28,059 nucleotides of DNA from CAZAQV01 sp964487255. Its GTDB lineage: Bacteria; Myxococcota_A; Polyangia; Polyangiales; CAZAQV01. The notes below the pieces were generated by a model. The model was not told the DNA's origin. It saw only the letters and a list, made by a program, of their open reading frames with translations, and made no database searches. The stretch lies in assembly GCA_964487255.1 (NCBI GenBank), contig CAZAQV010000043.1, positions 1 to 28,059 on the forward strand. The letters are read 5' to 3'. The number at the start of each line of letters is the position of its first letter. Position 1 is the stretch's first letter. Shown here one piece after another: positions 8,191-16,900 of this stretch. The position numbers and the translations under genes are program-made.

Positions 8191-10854
8191 ATGTCGTCCG
8201 GCGCCCTCCTGGTGTTGGCCGCTACCGCCGGAGTGACTCTCTGGTGGTACTCGCGATGGGCAGCAGCAGCCCGGCGCGAAGCTGAAGAGGGCGCGCGCGC
8301 CGCGATTGAGGTGGCCGGTGCCCTCTCCGATGCCGGGGCGGGCGAGTACGTGCGGCATTCGCGGGTGACCGATTGGCTGAGCCGACATCCCAAGCCGACT
8401 CGACTACTCTTATCGGCGGGAGCAGTCCGCCGGCTTCATGACGAGGAGCTTCGGACGAGATACACGAAGGCGGCCGGACTCCTGACGGACCCGCACGGAT
8501 GGGCCCAGCACCGGAATGCTGGCTTCGTCCGCGAGGAGCTCCACCGGCTCTCAGCCTGGTTCGACCGACGGCTCGGTGCCCCTCTCACTCCGCGTCAGCG
8601 GGTGGCGGTGATCACCGATGAGGACGCGAACCTGATCGTGGCCGGTGCAGGTTCGGGAAAGACCTCCACCCTGCTGGCCAAGATCGCTTACCTGAGCGAA
8701 CAGCGTGGCGTGGATCCGAAATCGATCCTGGTGCTCGCCTTCAATCGGGACATCGCCGACGAGATTCGAGACCGCGTCGGAAGCCTCGGCCTCCCGATGC
8801 CGGAGATCTCGACCTTCCATGCCAAGGGCTTCGAGATCATCGGCATGGCTCACGGGAGGCGACCGGCCGTGTCCTCCCTCGCAGAGGATTCACGAGCCCG
8901 CCGTCGCTTCCTGGCCCAGGTATTGAAAGAACGACTGGGCGAGGATGCGTTCCGTTCCCGCTTCAGGCGGTGGTGGGTTGAGCTCCGCGTCGAAGCCTGG
9001 GAGCTCCGTCAGCTGGACTCGCCGGACGAGCGACTGAGGAGGGAGCGTTCCCTGGGGCTGCGGACCCTCGACGGAACCTTGGTCCGGTCCCAGTCCGAGG
9101 TCAAAGTGGGCAACTGGCTGACGTTGACGGGAATTGCCTGGAGGCACGAGGAGACGTGTCGCTGGGAGACCGGTAGCTCCGATTATCGCGACTACACGCC
9201 GGACTTCTACCTTCCCGACGACGACGTCTGGATCGAGGTGTGGGCGTGCGACGAGGCCGAGGAGAAGTTTCCGCCTGAGATTGACGTCGAGCGATATCGC
9301 CAGGGAATGGAGTGGAAGCGCCGCGGCCACCGAAAGCACGGGACCATCCTGGTCGAGATCAATCAGACCGACATCTGGGGAGGTCACCTCACCAGCATCC
9401 TAGAGGCTCGGCTCTCTCAGGCAGGTGTCACGCTGGGTCCGCTCAACGAAGCTGAAGTCGACAAGATGATCGAGTCGATCCAGACCCAGTTCGACCCTTT
9501 GGTCTCCCTACTCGACTCCTTCCTGAGTCTCTACAGAGCCGGTGGCTGGGCACGTGAGGCGGTGGAAGCCAGAGCCGAGAGCCCCCGCGAGCAGGACTTT
9601 CTCCATCTCTTCTGGCCTTTTTTGGAAGCCTATGAAAGGCATCTGGCGCAGGAGGGGAAGATCGACTTCGACGCGATGCTCGTAGAGGCCTCCCGGGTTC
9701 GGGACAGGAGCACGCTGAAGGCATACCAGTACATCCTGGTGGATGAATACCAGGATACTTCGCGGGCACGGCTGGAGCTGCTCCAGAGCCTGCGTGGGGA
9801 CCCATCCTCATGTCGTCTCTTCCTGGTCGGTGACGACTGGCAGTCGATCTACCGGTTCACCGGATCGGACATCTCGTATTTCACGCAGGCCGGGAAGCAT
9901 GTGGGCACCACGGAACGCACGGATCTGGACAGGACCTTTCGGCTCTCGCCCGATGTCTGCGAGCTGTCGATGGAGTTCATCCAGAAGAATCCGCACCAGC
10001 TCCGGAAATCTATGGAGCCGCACGGTTCCGTTCTTCCTCGGCCCGGGGTTTCCCTCCGTCTTCATCCGCCAGGCGGAGAGTCAAAGGCGCTGAGGGACAC
10101 GTTGCATGAGATCGAATCGGAGGGTGACCGTACGGACTCTATCCTCGTCCTCGGACGCTACAACTTCCTCCTCGAGATCTGGCACACCCTTCTCGAGGAA
10201 CGGGGCTGCAGGCTGCGGAATCGCGCATTGACGGTTCACCGAGCCAAGGGGCTCGAGGCGGATCACGTCATTCTCTTCGGCCTTTCCAGTGGCACGTTCG
10301 GGTTCCCGACTGAGATCGAGGACGACCGGGTCCTCCAGCTTCTGCTCGGCGAGGCGAACCCATTCGCGAACGCGGAGGAACGCAGACTCTTCTACGTGGC
10401 TCTTACCCGCACGCGGTCGCGGGTATACCTCCTCGCGGATGCGGACCATACGTCGCCCTTCGTGCAGGAGCTCCTGGAGGACGAGTATGCTCCCTGGGTC
10501 GATCTGTTCGGCGAGGAATCAGAGCGATACCGCTGCCCTCGGTGCCGGGGGAAGACAGTTCGCCGGAGAGAAGGTGCCTACGGGCCGTTCTGGGGGTGCA
10601 TCAACTATTCGGCGTGCCGGGGGCGGTTGCCTGTATGCCGTGAGTGTGGAACCGGTGTCTTGGAGCCGACGGGGAGTGGAGTGCGACCCTCCGGCTACCG
10701 CTGTACCGTGTGCAACTCAACCGCTCCTACTTGTCCCCGGTGTTCGACCGGAGCTTTGGTCCAGCAGCAGGGCGAATACGGGTCCTTTCTCGGCTGCACC
10801 GAGTGGCGGAGAGACAAGACCGGATGCAACCACACGGTGGATTTGACGGGCTGA
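8191..10854 (+). CDS. UvrD/helicase IV-like SF1 helicase with inserted candidate PD-(D/E)XK nuclease and topoisomerase zinc fingers
   Basis: 887 residues. A hydrophobic segment at about 5-20 (ALLVLAATAGVTLWWYS) looks like a membrane anchor. Helicase motifs: I AGAGSGKT (151-158), II VDEYQD (517-522), III LFLVGDDWQSIYRF, V VHRAKGLEADHV, VI FYVALTRTRSRV. Between motifs Ia and II lies an insert with SE at 302-303, PDF with D338, IEVW with E349, and YRQGMEWKRRGHRKHG, the pattern of a PD-(D/E)XK nuclease as found in some helicase IV-like proteins. From C782 to the end are two Cys4 topoisomerase-type zinc fingers (CPRC…GC…C). I use the ATG at 8191; a TTG at 8188 adds one residue. It lies 156 bp after the Hsp70-like gene, probably in the same operon. 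Likely a DNA-degrading effector; nuclease activity is inferred. Confidence 0.9.
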   Translation: MSSGALLVLAATAGVTLWWYSRWAAAARREAEEGARAAIEVAGALSDAGAGEYVRHSRVTDWLSRHPKPTRLLLSAGAVRRLHDEELRTRYTKAAGLLTDPHGWAQHRNAGFVREELHRLSAWFDRRLGAPLTPRQRVAVITDEDANLIVAGAGSGKTSTLLAKIAYLSEQRGVDPKSILVLAFNRDIADEIRDRVGSLGLPMPEISTFHAKGFEIIGMAHGRRPAVSSLAEDSRARRRFLAQVLKERLGEDAFRSRFRRWWVELRVEAWELRQLDSPDERLRRERSLGLRTLDGTLVRSQSEVKVGNWLTLTGIAWRHEETCRWETGSSDYRDYTPDFYLPDDDVWIEVWACDEAEEKFPPEIDVERYRQGMEWKRRGHRKHGTILVEINQTDIWGGHLTSILEARLSQAGVTLGPLNEAEVDKMIESIQTQFDPLVSLLDSFLSLYRAGGWAREAVEARAESPREQDFLHLFWPFLEAYERHLAQEGKIDFDAMLVEASRVRDRSTLKAYQYILVDEYQDTSRARLELLQSLRGDPSSCRLFLVGDDWQSIYRFTGSDISYFTQAGKHVGTTERTDLDRTFRLSPDVCELSMEFIQKNPHQLRKSMEPHGSVLPRPGVSLRLHPPGGESKALRDTLHEIESEGDRTDSILVLGRYNFLLEIWHTLLEERGCRLRNRALTVHRAKGLEADHVILFGLSSGTFGFPTEIEDDRVLQLLLGEANPFANAEERRLFYVALTRTRSRVYLLADADHTSPFVQELLEDEYAPWVDLFGEESERYRCPRCRGKTVRRREGAYGPFWGCINYSACRGRLPVCRECGTGVLEPTGSGVRPSGYRCTVCNSTAPTCPRCSTGALVQQQGEYGSFLGCTEWRRDKTGCNHTVDLTG

Positions 10855-10972
10855 CTTTTGAGTGAGCAACCTTCCCTGTTGAAAGAGCTCCGCCTCATGA
10901 TCATGTGGATGGTTCGAGTTCTTCGAAGTCCGGTATGGACGTTTCCGGGAGAGGTCAGGATGAGGGCAAGCG

Positions 10973-10994
10973 TGTCACACGGGCCGGCTATGCT
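10973..10994 (+). promoter_or_regulatory. PafBC-type promoter candidate, leaderless, nuclease pair
   Basis: TGTCAC (10973-10978), 10 bases, TATGCT (10989-10994). The -10 is one of the two best of the set. Only six bases separate it from the ATG at 11001, so transcription would start at or next to the start codon and give a leaderless mRNA. This supports both the promoter and the choice of 11001 as the start. Confidence 0.55.
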
Positions 10995-11000
10995 ACGGCC

Positions 11001-11789
11001 ATGCTTAACCTCCCCGACCCCATGATCCAGAAGAACGGCCGCACCCTGACCACCCTCGACGAGTGGCGGGACCATGCAGGCCCGAAGCGACCCGGTCAGT
11101 GGAAGGACGGGCGTAGCGCCAAGGAGTCGGGCCGGGCCTGGATCGACGCGCTGCCTGGGTTGCCGCCGGAGGTCGTGGATGTCCTTGCGCAGCCCCCGGA
11201 CCTCGGTCCTCTACAGGAATGGGAGGCGGAGCCCGAGGCGCAGGTCCACTTCGATGACCACGGAGGGCCTGCGAATCTCGATGTCCTCCTGAAGGGGCGG
11301 GATGATCGCGGCTCGATCGTGGTCGCGATTGAGGCCAAGGCGGATGAGTCGTTCGGCCCCACGATCCAGGGGGCCTGGGCCGCGGCGGAGAAGCGGCTCG
11401 ATGCCAACCCTCGATCCAGGGGTATCGCCCGCCTTAAGCAGCTTCTCGATGGGGTCCTGGGGGTGGCAATGCAGGACCGAGAGGCCGTCGGACACCTCCG
11501 CTACCAGCTTCTCACGGCCACCGCGGCCCTCCTCGCGGGGCCTGCGGATGATGGCCCGGTCCGCCGGGTTCTGCTCGTCCACGAGTTCGTAACCGACCAG
11601 ACGACCGACCAGAGGCACGCGGCCAACAACGAGGACTTGGCGGCCTTTGTGTCGATTCTCTCCGGTGGGCGGGAGGAGCAGGTAGAGCCCGGTCAGCTCG
11701 TGGGGCCATTCGAGGTGCCGGGTGGCCCGGGGTGGGCCGGCAACGGCTTCTGGATAGGGAAGGCCGTGCGGAGGCTTCGCGGTGGGTGA
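11001..11789 (+). CDS. Candidate PD-(D/E)XK nuclease-like protein (DUF6946-like)
   Basis: 262 residues from the ATG at 11001, chosen because a TATGCT box lies just upstream and the sequence before it is not protein-like. The N-terminus (MIQKNGRTLTTLDEWRDHAGP, GQWKDGRSAKESGRAW) resembles what I remember of the DUF6946 family. The central part carries LDVLL (D94) followed by IVVAIEAKADE (E111, K113), the D…ExK arrangement of the restriction-endonuclease fold, then a helix LRYQLLTATAALLAG as often follows the core. Probably a Mg-dependent nuclease or an inactive relative. It overlaps the downstream EEP gene by 8 bp, so the two are likely made together. Family name is from memory; the catalytic assignment is inference. 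Confidence 0.7.
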   Translation: MLNLPDPMIQKNGRTLTTLDEWRDHAGPKRPGQWKDGRSAKESGRAWIDALPGLPPEVVDVLAQPPDLGPLQEWEAEPEAQVHFDDHGGPANLDVLLKGRDDRGSIVVAIEAKADESFGPTIQGAWAAAEKRLDANPRSRGIARLKQLLDGVLGVAMQDREAVGHLRYQLLTATAALLAGPADDGPVRRVLLVHEFVTDQTTDQRHAANNEDLAAFVSILSGGREEQVEPGQLVGPFEVPGGPGWAGNGFWIGKAVRRLRGG

Positions 11790-12510
11790 CGCCGTCGCTC
11801 CAAGGACCACCCTCCGCGTCCTGGTATGGAATCTCCAGTGGCGGCGGCCCAGGGGTCCCCAGGAGGAGCTGATCCGCCGGATCGATCCGGATGTGGCGAT
11901 CCTCACCGAAACAGCCGGCACCGGATATCTCGAGGGCGGCCATTGGGTCGAGTCGGAGGCAGACTATGGCTATTCGGCGCCCGCCTACCGCCGGAAGGTT
12001 CGGATCTGGAGTCGTTGGCCGTGGACGGAGGTGGATCCCGTGGGCCATCCCGTTTTGCCGGGCGGGCGTTACGTGGCGGGAACGAGCGACACTCCGGTCG
12101 GTCCAGTCCGGATCGTGGGCGTGTGCATCCCCTGGCGAGATGCCCATGTGCGGTCCGGAGGAAAAGACCGAGCGGCGTGGGAGGATCACCTCCGGTTCTT
12201 GGATGGGCTGAGGGAGCTGCTGGTCGACGCCTCGCGACCTCTTCTCCTCGGCGGAGACTGGAACCAGCGAATTCCTCGGAAATGGCAGCCGAAGCGGGTG
12301 TTCGAAGCGCTGATGCAGACATTGCCGCGCGATCTCAACGTGACGACGAGCGGGAAGGTCGCCGGGCTTGACCGCCTTCTGATCGACCACCTAGCGCTCA
12401 CGACCGCGCTGACATCTCATCGGGTCCAAGGAGTGTCGAGGGAGGGAGCTGACGGTCCGCTGAGCGACCACGATGGCGTGGTGGTGGAGGTCGGCCGAGC
12501 AACGGTCTGA
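11782..12510 (+). CDS. Endonuclease/exonuclease/phosphatase (EEP) family protein
   Basis: 242 residues, GTG start at 11782 overlapping the previous gene. Signature residues of the DNase I/ExoIII fold are all present: VWNLQW (N17), LTETAG (E43), GGDWNQR (D159, N161), LIDHLAL (D202, H203) and LSDHDGV (D229, H230). These form the divalent metal and catalytic site, so an active phosphodiesterase is expected. The length is typical of a stand-alone EEP domain; no signal peptide is seen. The substrate could be DNA, RNA or another phosphodiester; the coupling to a PD-(D/E)XK-like protein inside a defence locus favours nucleic acid. Confidence 0.88.
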   Translation: MGDAVAPRTTLRVLVWNLQWRRPRGPQEELIRRIDPDVAILTETAGTGYLEGGHWVESEADYGYSAPAYRRKVRIWSRWPWTEVDPVGHPVLPGGRYVAGTSDTPVGPVRIVGVCIPWRDAHVRSGGKDRAAWEDHLRFLDGLRELLVDASRPLLLGGDWNQRIPRKWQPKRVFEALMQTLPRDLNVTTSGKVAGLDRLLIDHLALTTALTSHRVQGVSREGADGPLSDHDGVVVEVGRATV

Positions 12511-12591
12511 CGTCGCACCGGCGGATGGCGTTCCCGTCCAGTACTGGTCACGGGAACGCACCGGCCGTGCTACGGGGCAACGCGAGTCCGC

Positions 12592-12613
12592 TGTCACAAC
12601 CCAACCCTATCCT
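12592..12613 (+). promoter_or_regulatory. PafBC-type promoter candidate, phosphorothioation operon
   Basis: TGTCAC (12592-12597), 10 bases, TATCCT (12608-12613) in the 232-bp gap before the XRE regulator and ssp genes. The predicted transcript has a leader of about 125 bases before the GTG at 12743, long compared with the leaderless copy at 10973. The gap otherwise shows only the GTGGACA repeats listed separately; I see no small ORF that convinces me. Confidence 0.5.
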
Positions 12614-12710
12614 TGCTCTTGCGCGGGGAACTCCACCGCGGCGGCTGCCAGCTCTCCGGATTGCTGCTTGCCGCGCGGGCTCTCTCGCCCCATGCTGTGT
12701 ACGTGTGGCC

Positions 12711-12741
12711 GTGGACAAAATCGTACGCCTAGGGGTGGACA
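12711..12741 (+). promoter_or_regulatory. GTGGACA direct repeats, candidate operator
   Basis: GTGGACA occurs at 12711-12717 and again at 12735-12741, 24 bp apart, immediately before the start codon of the XRE-type regulator. Two in-phase half-sites this close to the start would suit autorepression. The second copy overlaps the region of the likely ribosome binding site (AGGGGTGG at 12731-12738). Only the repeat is observed; binding is inference. Confidence 0.3.
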
Positions 12742-12742
12742 T

Positions 12743-13051
12743 GTGATCGAGGTTTGTCTGAAGGATCTTCTTGACCGGAGAGGCATGTCGCAGCGGGAGC
12801 TCGCCCGTCGGGCGGACCGCCACCACGACGTGGTATCCCGGTTTGCTCGTGGAGACACGTCCGGGATCTCCTTCGACCTGTTGGCTTCCCTTTGTTCGGT
12901 CTTGGACTGCCAGCCGGGAGCCTTGCTCCGCTACACCCCGGACCCGGAAGAGCAGATCCCGTTATTCGAACGCACACGTGAGTTAGGCAGCATGACGAAT
13001 GGTGAGATCACAGCTGTGGCTCGGGATACGAGGGGTGCCCCCCATGAGTAG
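12743..13051 (+). CDS. XRE-family helix-turn-helix regulator
   Basis: 102 residues from the GTG at 12743, preceded by AGGGGTGG. The frame is open upstream, but that part is Cys/Arg/Pro-rich and not family-like. Residues 5-65 are a compact XRE domain: LLDRRGMSQRELARRAD (first helices), VVSRFARGDTSGISFDLLASLC, then VLDCQPGALLRY, which is the usual ending of the short HTH_26-like type. The C-terminal 35 residues are unremarkable. Its stop overlaps the sspB start by 8 bp, so it is the first gene of the PT operon and probably controls expression of the modification genes, perhaps through the GTGGACA repeats ahead of it. Confidence 0.85.
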   Translation: MIEVCLKDLLDRRGMSQRELARRADRHHDVVSRFARGDTSGISFDLLASLCSVLDCQPGALLRYTPDPEEQIPLFERTRELGSMTNGEITAVARDTRGAPHE

Positions 13052-13967
13052 CAGCCCTGTGTTCGCTCGACACGAGACGTTCCATCCCCGCTACAGCTGG
13101 CTCAAGAAGGGGTTCGACGAGGCGGTCAAGGATCCAGAGATCTTCATCTCGGACGATGCCCATATCCGGCTTGGCGTGGGTAAGAACATGGTCCGTTCCA
13201 TTCGCTACTGGTGTCATGCGTTCGGTGTCTTGCGCTATGACGAAGACGCCCCGGGCCGGTCTAAGCCGAGCATCCCAACCGACTTCGGTAGCACCCTCTT
13301 AGGCTTGGACGGGAACGACCCCTATCTGGAGGATCTCGGCTCGCTGTGGCTACTCCACTGGCATCTGATCACTGGGCCAGAGGCCACCGGATGGACCTAT
13401 GCCTTCTTCGAGTACATCCGTCCCGAGGTTTCCGTGGACGAGCTGGTAGGCGGGTTTCAGGAGCACCTCCGAAAGAGCTGGGGCGGGGCGTCGGTCGCCA
13501 CGTCTTCGCTCAAGAAGGACGCCAATTGCATCCTCCGGATGTACGGCGAGCTGCCGCGCAAGAAGGTGTCGGAGGAGTCCATTCAATGCCCCTGGGCGGA
13601 GCTAGGCATCCTGACGCCTGGGGAACGTCGGCGCACCTATGAGTTCCGGCTTGGTAGCAAGCCCGGCCTTTCCGACGAATTGATCACTGCCGTCTGCTTG
13701 CAGTACGCCGGGGCGCGCTCCGCGGCTCGGACGGTGGCGCTCCCGACACTTCTGCATGGTGAGCGGAGTCCCGGGTTAGCCTTCAAGCTCACGGACAGCG
13801 TGCTCTATCACGCCCTTGAGCGTGTTGTGATGGAGTGGAACGAGCTCGGTCTCGCGGACACGGCAGGGGTGATCCAGTTGACCTTCCCGGAGGAGTGGGC
13901 TGCGCTCGCTGACCAATTGATCGCGACCCACTACGATCACGCCCTTGGAGTCGAGGCCGTCGCATGA
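13044..13967 (+). CDS. sspB: SspB-like DUF4007 protein, DNA phosphorothioation nickase component
   Basis: 307 residues. The N-terminus carries the DUF4007 signature: FARHETFHPRYSWLKKGFD, then LGVGKNMVRSIRYWCHAFGV at about 43-62. In the Ssp system SspB is the DUF4007 protein that nicks DNA on one strand for sulfur insertion. The start at 13044 fits both the family start and an AGGGG at 13031-13035, and it overlaps the regulator gene. Its TGA overlaps the next ATG (13964-13967). DUF4007 proteins also occur near other PAPS-reductase-like systems such as BREX type 4, but the neighbours here are SspC, SspD and SspA with no PglZ, which supports SspB. I could not identify the catalytic residues by eye. 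Confidence 0.85.
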   Translation: MSSSPVFARHETFHPRYSWLKKGFDEAVKDPEIFISDDAHIRLGVGKNMVRSIRYWCHAFGVLRYDEDAPGRSKPSIPTDFGSTLLGLDGNDPYLEDLGSLWLLHWHLITGPEATGWTYAFFEYIRPEVSVDELVGGFQEHLRKSWGGASVATSSLKKDANCILRMYGELPRKKVSEESIQCPWAELGILTPGERRRTYEFRLGSKPGLSDELITAVCLQYAGARSAARTVALPTLLHGERSPGLAFKLTDSVLYHALERVVMEWNELGLADTAGVIQLTFPEEWAALADQLIATHYDHALGVEAVA

Positions 13968-16900
13968 CCGCGCTCAGCCATATGTTCACGGTCCGCCGAC
14001 GCTTCATGCGGTCCGTCAACCTCGAGCGCGATGGGGACAATCCGGAGAGTCTCGACGGATACGTTCTTACCTCCCGGAACGTCCGCTTGGCGGAGCGGAT
14101 CTTCGAGGCATACGCAGAGCCTCATCGAACCAGGGCCTGGACATTTACCGGCGTATATGGCACCGGAAAATCCAGCTTCGCAAACCTGCTGTCTGCTCTT
14201 TGTGCTGGGAAAAACCAACCGGTAGGGCGGGCCGCGTGGGATCTCGTGAATGCCCAGGAAGCGGATGGGATCACCCAGGGCATTCCCGACGACGGACTCG
14301 TGCGAGCGGTGGTCACGGCGAGACGGGAGTCGCTGCGTCAAACCATTATTCGGGGGCTAGCCCTCGGATGCGAACGCTTTTGGGGCCATCGCCCCGGTCG
14401 CAAGCCCGGAGTGGTGAACAGGGTACTGGAGCTGGCGGACAGCGGGGCCGCAGGGCTGCCAGCTGACGTGGATGTAGCTGAACTCGCCCGCGGTGTGGCG
14501 GAGGCTTCGGGAACGGGCCTGCTGCTTATCATCGACGAGCTCGGAAAGGTGCTGGAGCATGCGGTCCGCACCGCGGGTCGCGAAGACCTCTATCTCCTCC
14601 AGCGCCTCGCGGAGCTGCCCGCAGGCCCGGAGGACCCGCCGGTCCTGACGATCGGGCTGCTCCATCAGGCGTTTTCGGAGTATGGGCACCTCCTGTCGAG
14701 CGCGGAGCAGGCGGAGTGGGGCAAGATCCAGGGACGCTTCGAGGATGTCCCTTTTGCTGAGCCGGCCGATCAGATGCTCCGCATCGTAGGGCACGCGATC
14801 TCCTTTCATGGGGATACAGCTGATCAAGATTTGGTCTCCGGGATCGCCGACGCCTGGTCCAACAGGCTTGAGGAGGCATCGCCGGGCTCGTTCGTAAGCG
14901 AAGTCCTCAGCGCGGAACGGTGCCAGGAGGTCTTGCCTCTTCACCCGATCACGGCCCTCGTCCTCCCCAACCTGTGCTCTCGGTACGGTCAGAACGAGCG
15001 GTCGCTCTTCACGTTCTTGGCGAGCGGCGAGCCGAATACCCTCCAGCGTTTCCTCGAGGAGACGGAGGTCCCGCAGGAGGGGACGCTTCCACTCCTGCGA
15101 CTTCCGGCGGTTTACGACTACTTCGTCGATGTGGCGAATCTCGGTGGGGCCAATCGGGTCCAGATGAGTCGGTGGTCCGAGGTCCATACCGTCGTGAACG
15201 ATGCTCGAGGGCTGCATGACGATGCGATTGCAGCGCTGAAGACTGTAGGAACCCTCAATCTTGTTTCCTCCTCGGGGCCTCTCCGTGCCACCCGCGCGCT
15301 CGTTCGGGACGCCCTGACGGAGGATCCCGCGGCGGAAGGCGAGTCAGACCACTGGGACGGGGTTCTCGAGGAGCTGGTGGAGAAAGGCTTCCTCACCTAC
15401 CGAACCCAAGTGGATGAGTATCGAGTCTGGCAGGGTTCTGACTTCGACATCGACGCCGCCGTCCAAGAGAAGCTGGAAGGGGAGCGTCGTGGGCTCGGGG
15501 CGATTCTCCAAAGCTTCGGTACCTCCGCTCCGGTCGTAGCCCAGCGACATAGCTATCAGACCGGCACCCTTAGGTATTTTGACCGCCGGTTTGTGGATAA
15601 GGGCACAGCCCTCACGAAGCTCGAGTCGAAGTCCCGAGGAAGTGATGGGCTTATCGCCTACTGGGTCGGGGAGGAGCTCCCCGAGGACGTGCCGTCGGCT
15701 ACCACCGACGGCCTCCCCCTGGTCCTTCTAGCGACGGAGAGAATCCAGCCGCTCCGCTCCGCTGCCCTCGAGCTGGCCGCCCTATTACAAGTGGAGAAGA
15801 CGGAGGCTGCCCTTCAGGCTGATGGAGTCGGCCGCACCGAGCTCAAGAAGCGCATTTCCTTGGCCAGAGGAGTATTGGATCGAGCAATGCGTGAGGCCTT
15901 CGACGACGTTGACGCGCGGATGCTTTGGGCTCGCGGCGAGCGTGTCGATGTGGGCAACTTCAACGCGCTCCTATCCGACTTGATGGACACCTGGTTCACC
16001 CAGGGGCCGGTCCTGTGGAACGAGCTGATTAACCGTCGCAAGCTGACCTCACAGGGGAGTAAGGCACAGAGAGAGCTGATCACCGCCTTGCTCGAATCGT
16101 GGGATGAGCCCCGCCTCGGTATTGACGGGACGGGTCCAGACTTCAGCATCTATTCGTCAGTGCTCGCGGCCTCCGGGATCCACAAGAAGGTCGATGCCGA
16201 ATGGGTGCTCGGTCCGCCAAAGGACTCACCAGAGGTGTGCCTCGAAGGAGTGTGGGATGCCATCGAGCGGTTCTGCCTAAATGCGGTGGAAGAACCCCGC
16301 TCGATCGCGGAGCTGTACAAACTGCTCGATCGCCCGCCATACGGCGTCAAGGATGGACTGATCCCCGTTCTCCTAGCAGCTGTACTCCTGCACCGCTCGG
16401 AGGACGTCTCGGTCTACCAGGAAGGCTCCTTCGTACCGGTCCTCACACCGGCGCACTTCGAGCTTCTCGTTAAGCGCCCGGAGAGATTCACGGTCAAGCA
16501 CTTCGAGCTTGGCGGAGTCCGGTTCAGCGAGTACCGGCAGATGCTCGAGCAGATTGGTGCTGTCGGCGAGAGCACTTTGAGCGGCGTCCGAAATGAGACT
16601 TTGCTCAACGTGGTGCGGCCCCTTATCCAGTTTGCTGTGGCCCTTCCTGGTGTGACGAAGCGGTCCAGGAAGGTCTCGGAGACGGCCCAGGCGGTGCGCG
16701 ACGCGCTTCTCACCTCTCGAGAGCCGGACGAGCTCGTCTTCGATGCCCTCCCGTCCGCTTGTGGTTTCGATCCATTTCGGCCGGGACAAAAGGGATCTAC
16801 GGAGCGGAGGCGCCGCTTTCTCCGGGAACTGGGGGCTGTACTCCAAGAACTCCGCCAGCACTATGAGGAGCTTCTCCGGAGGTGCGAGCAGTTGGTGCAC

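Noticed and set aside
9426..9447. TGTCAC inside the UvrD gene as another member of the promoter set
   Set aside because: The hexamer at the required distance is CTCAAC, lacking the AnnnT pattern, and it is within coding sequence; similar internal hits near 20514 and 22539 fail for the same reason.
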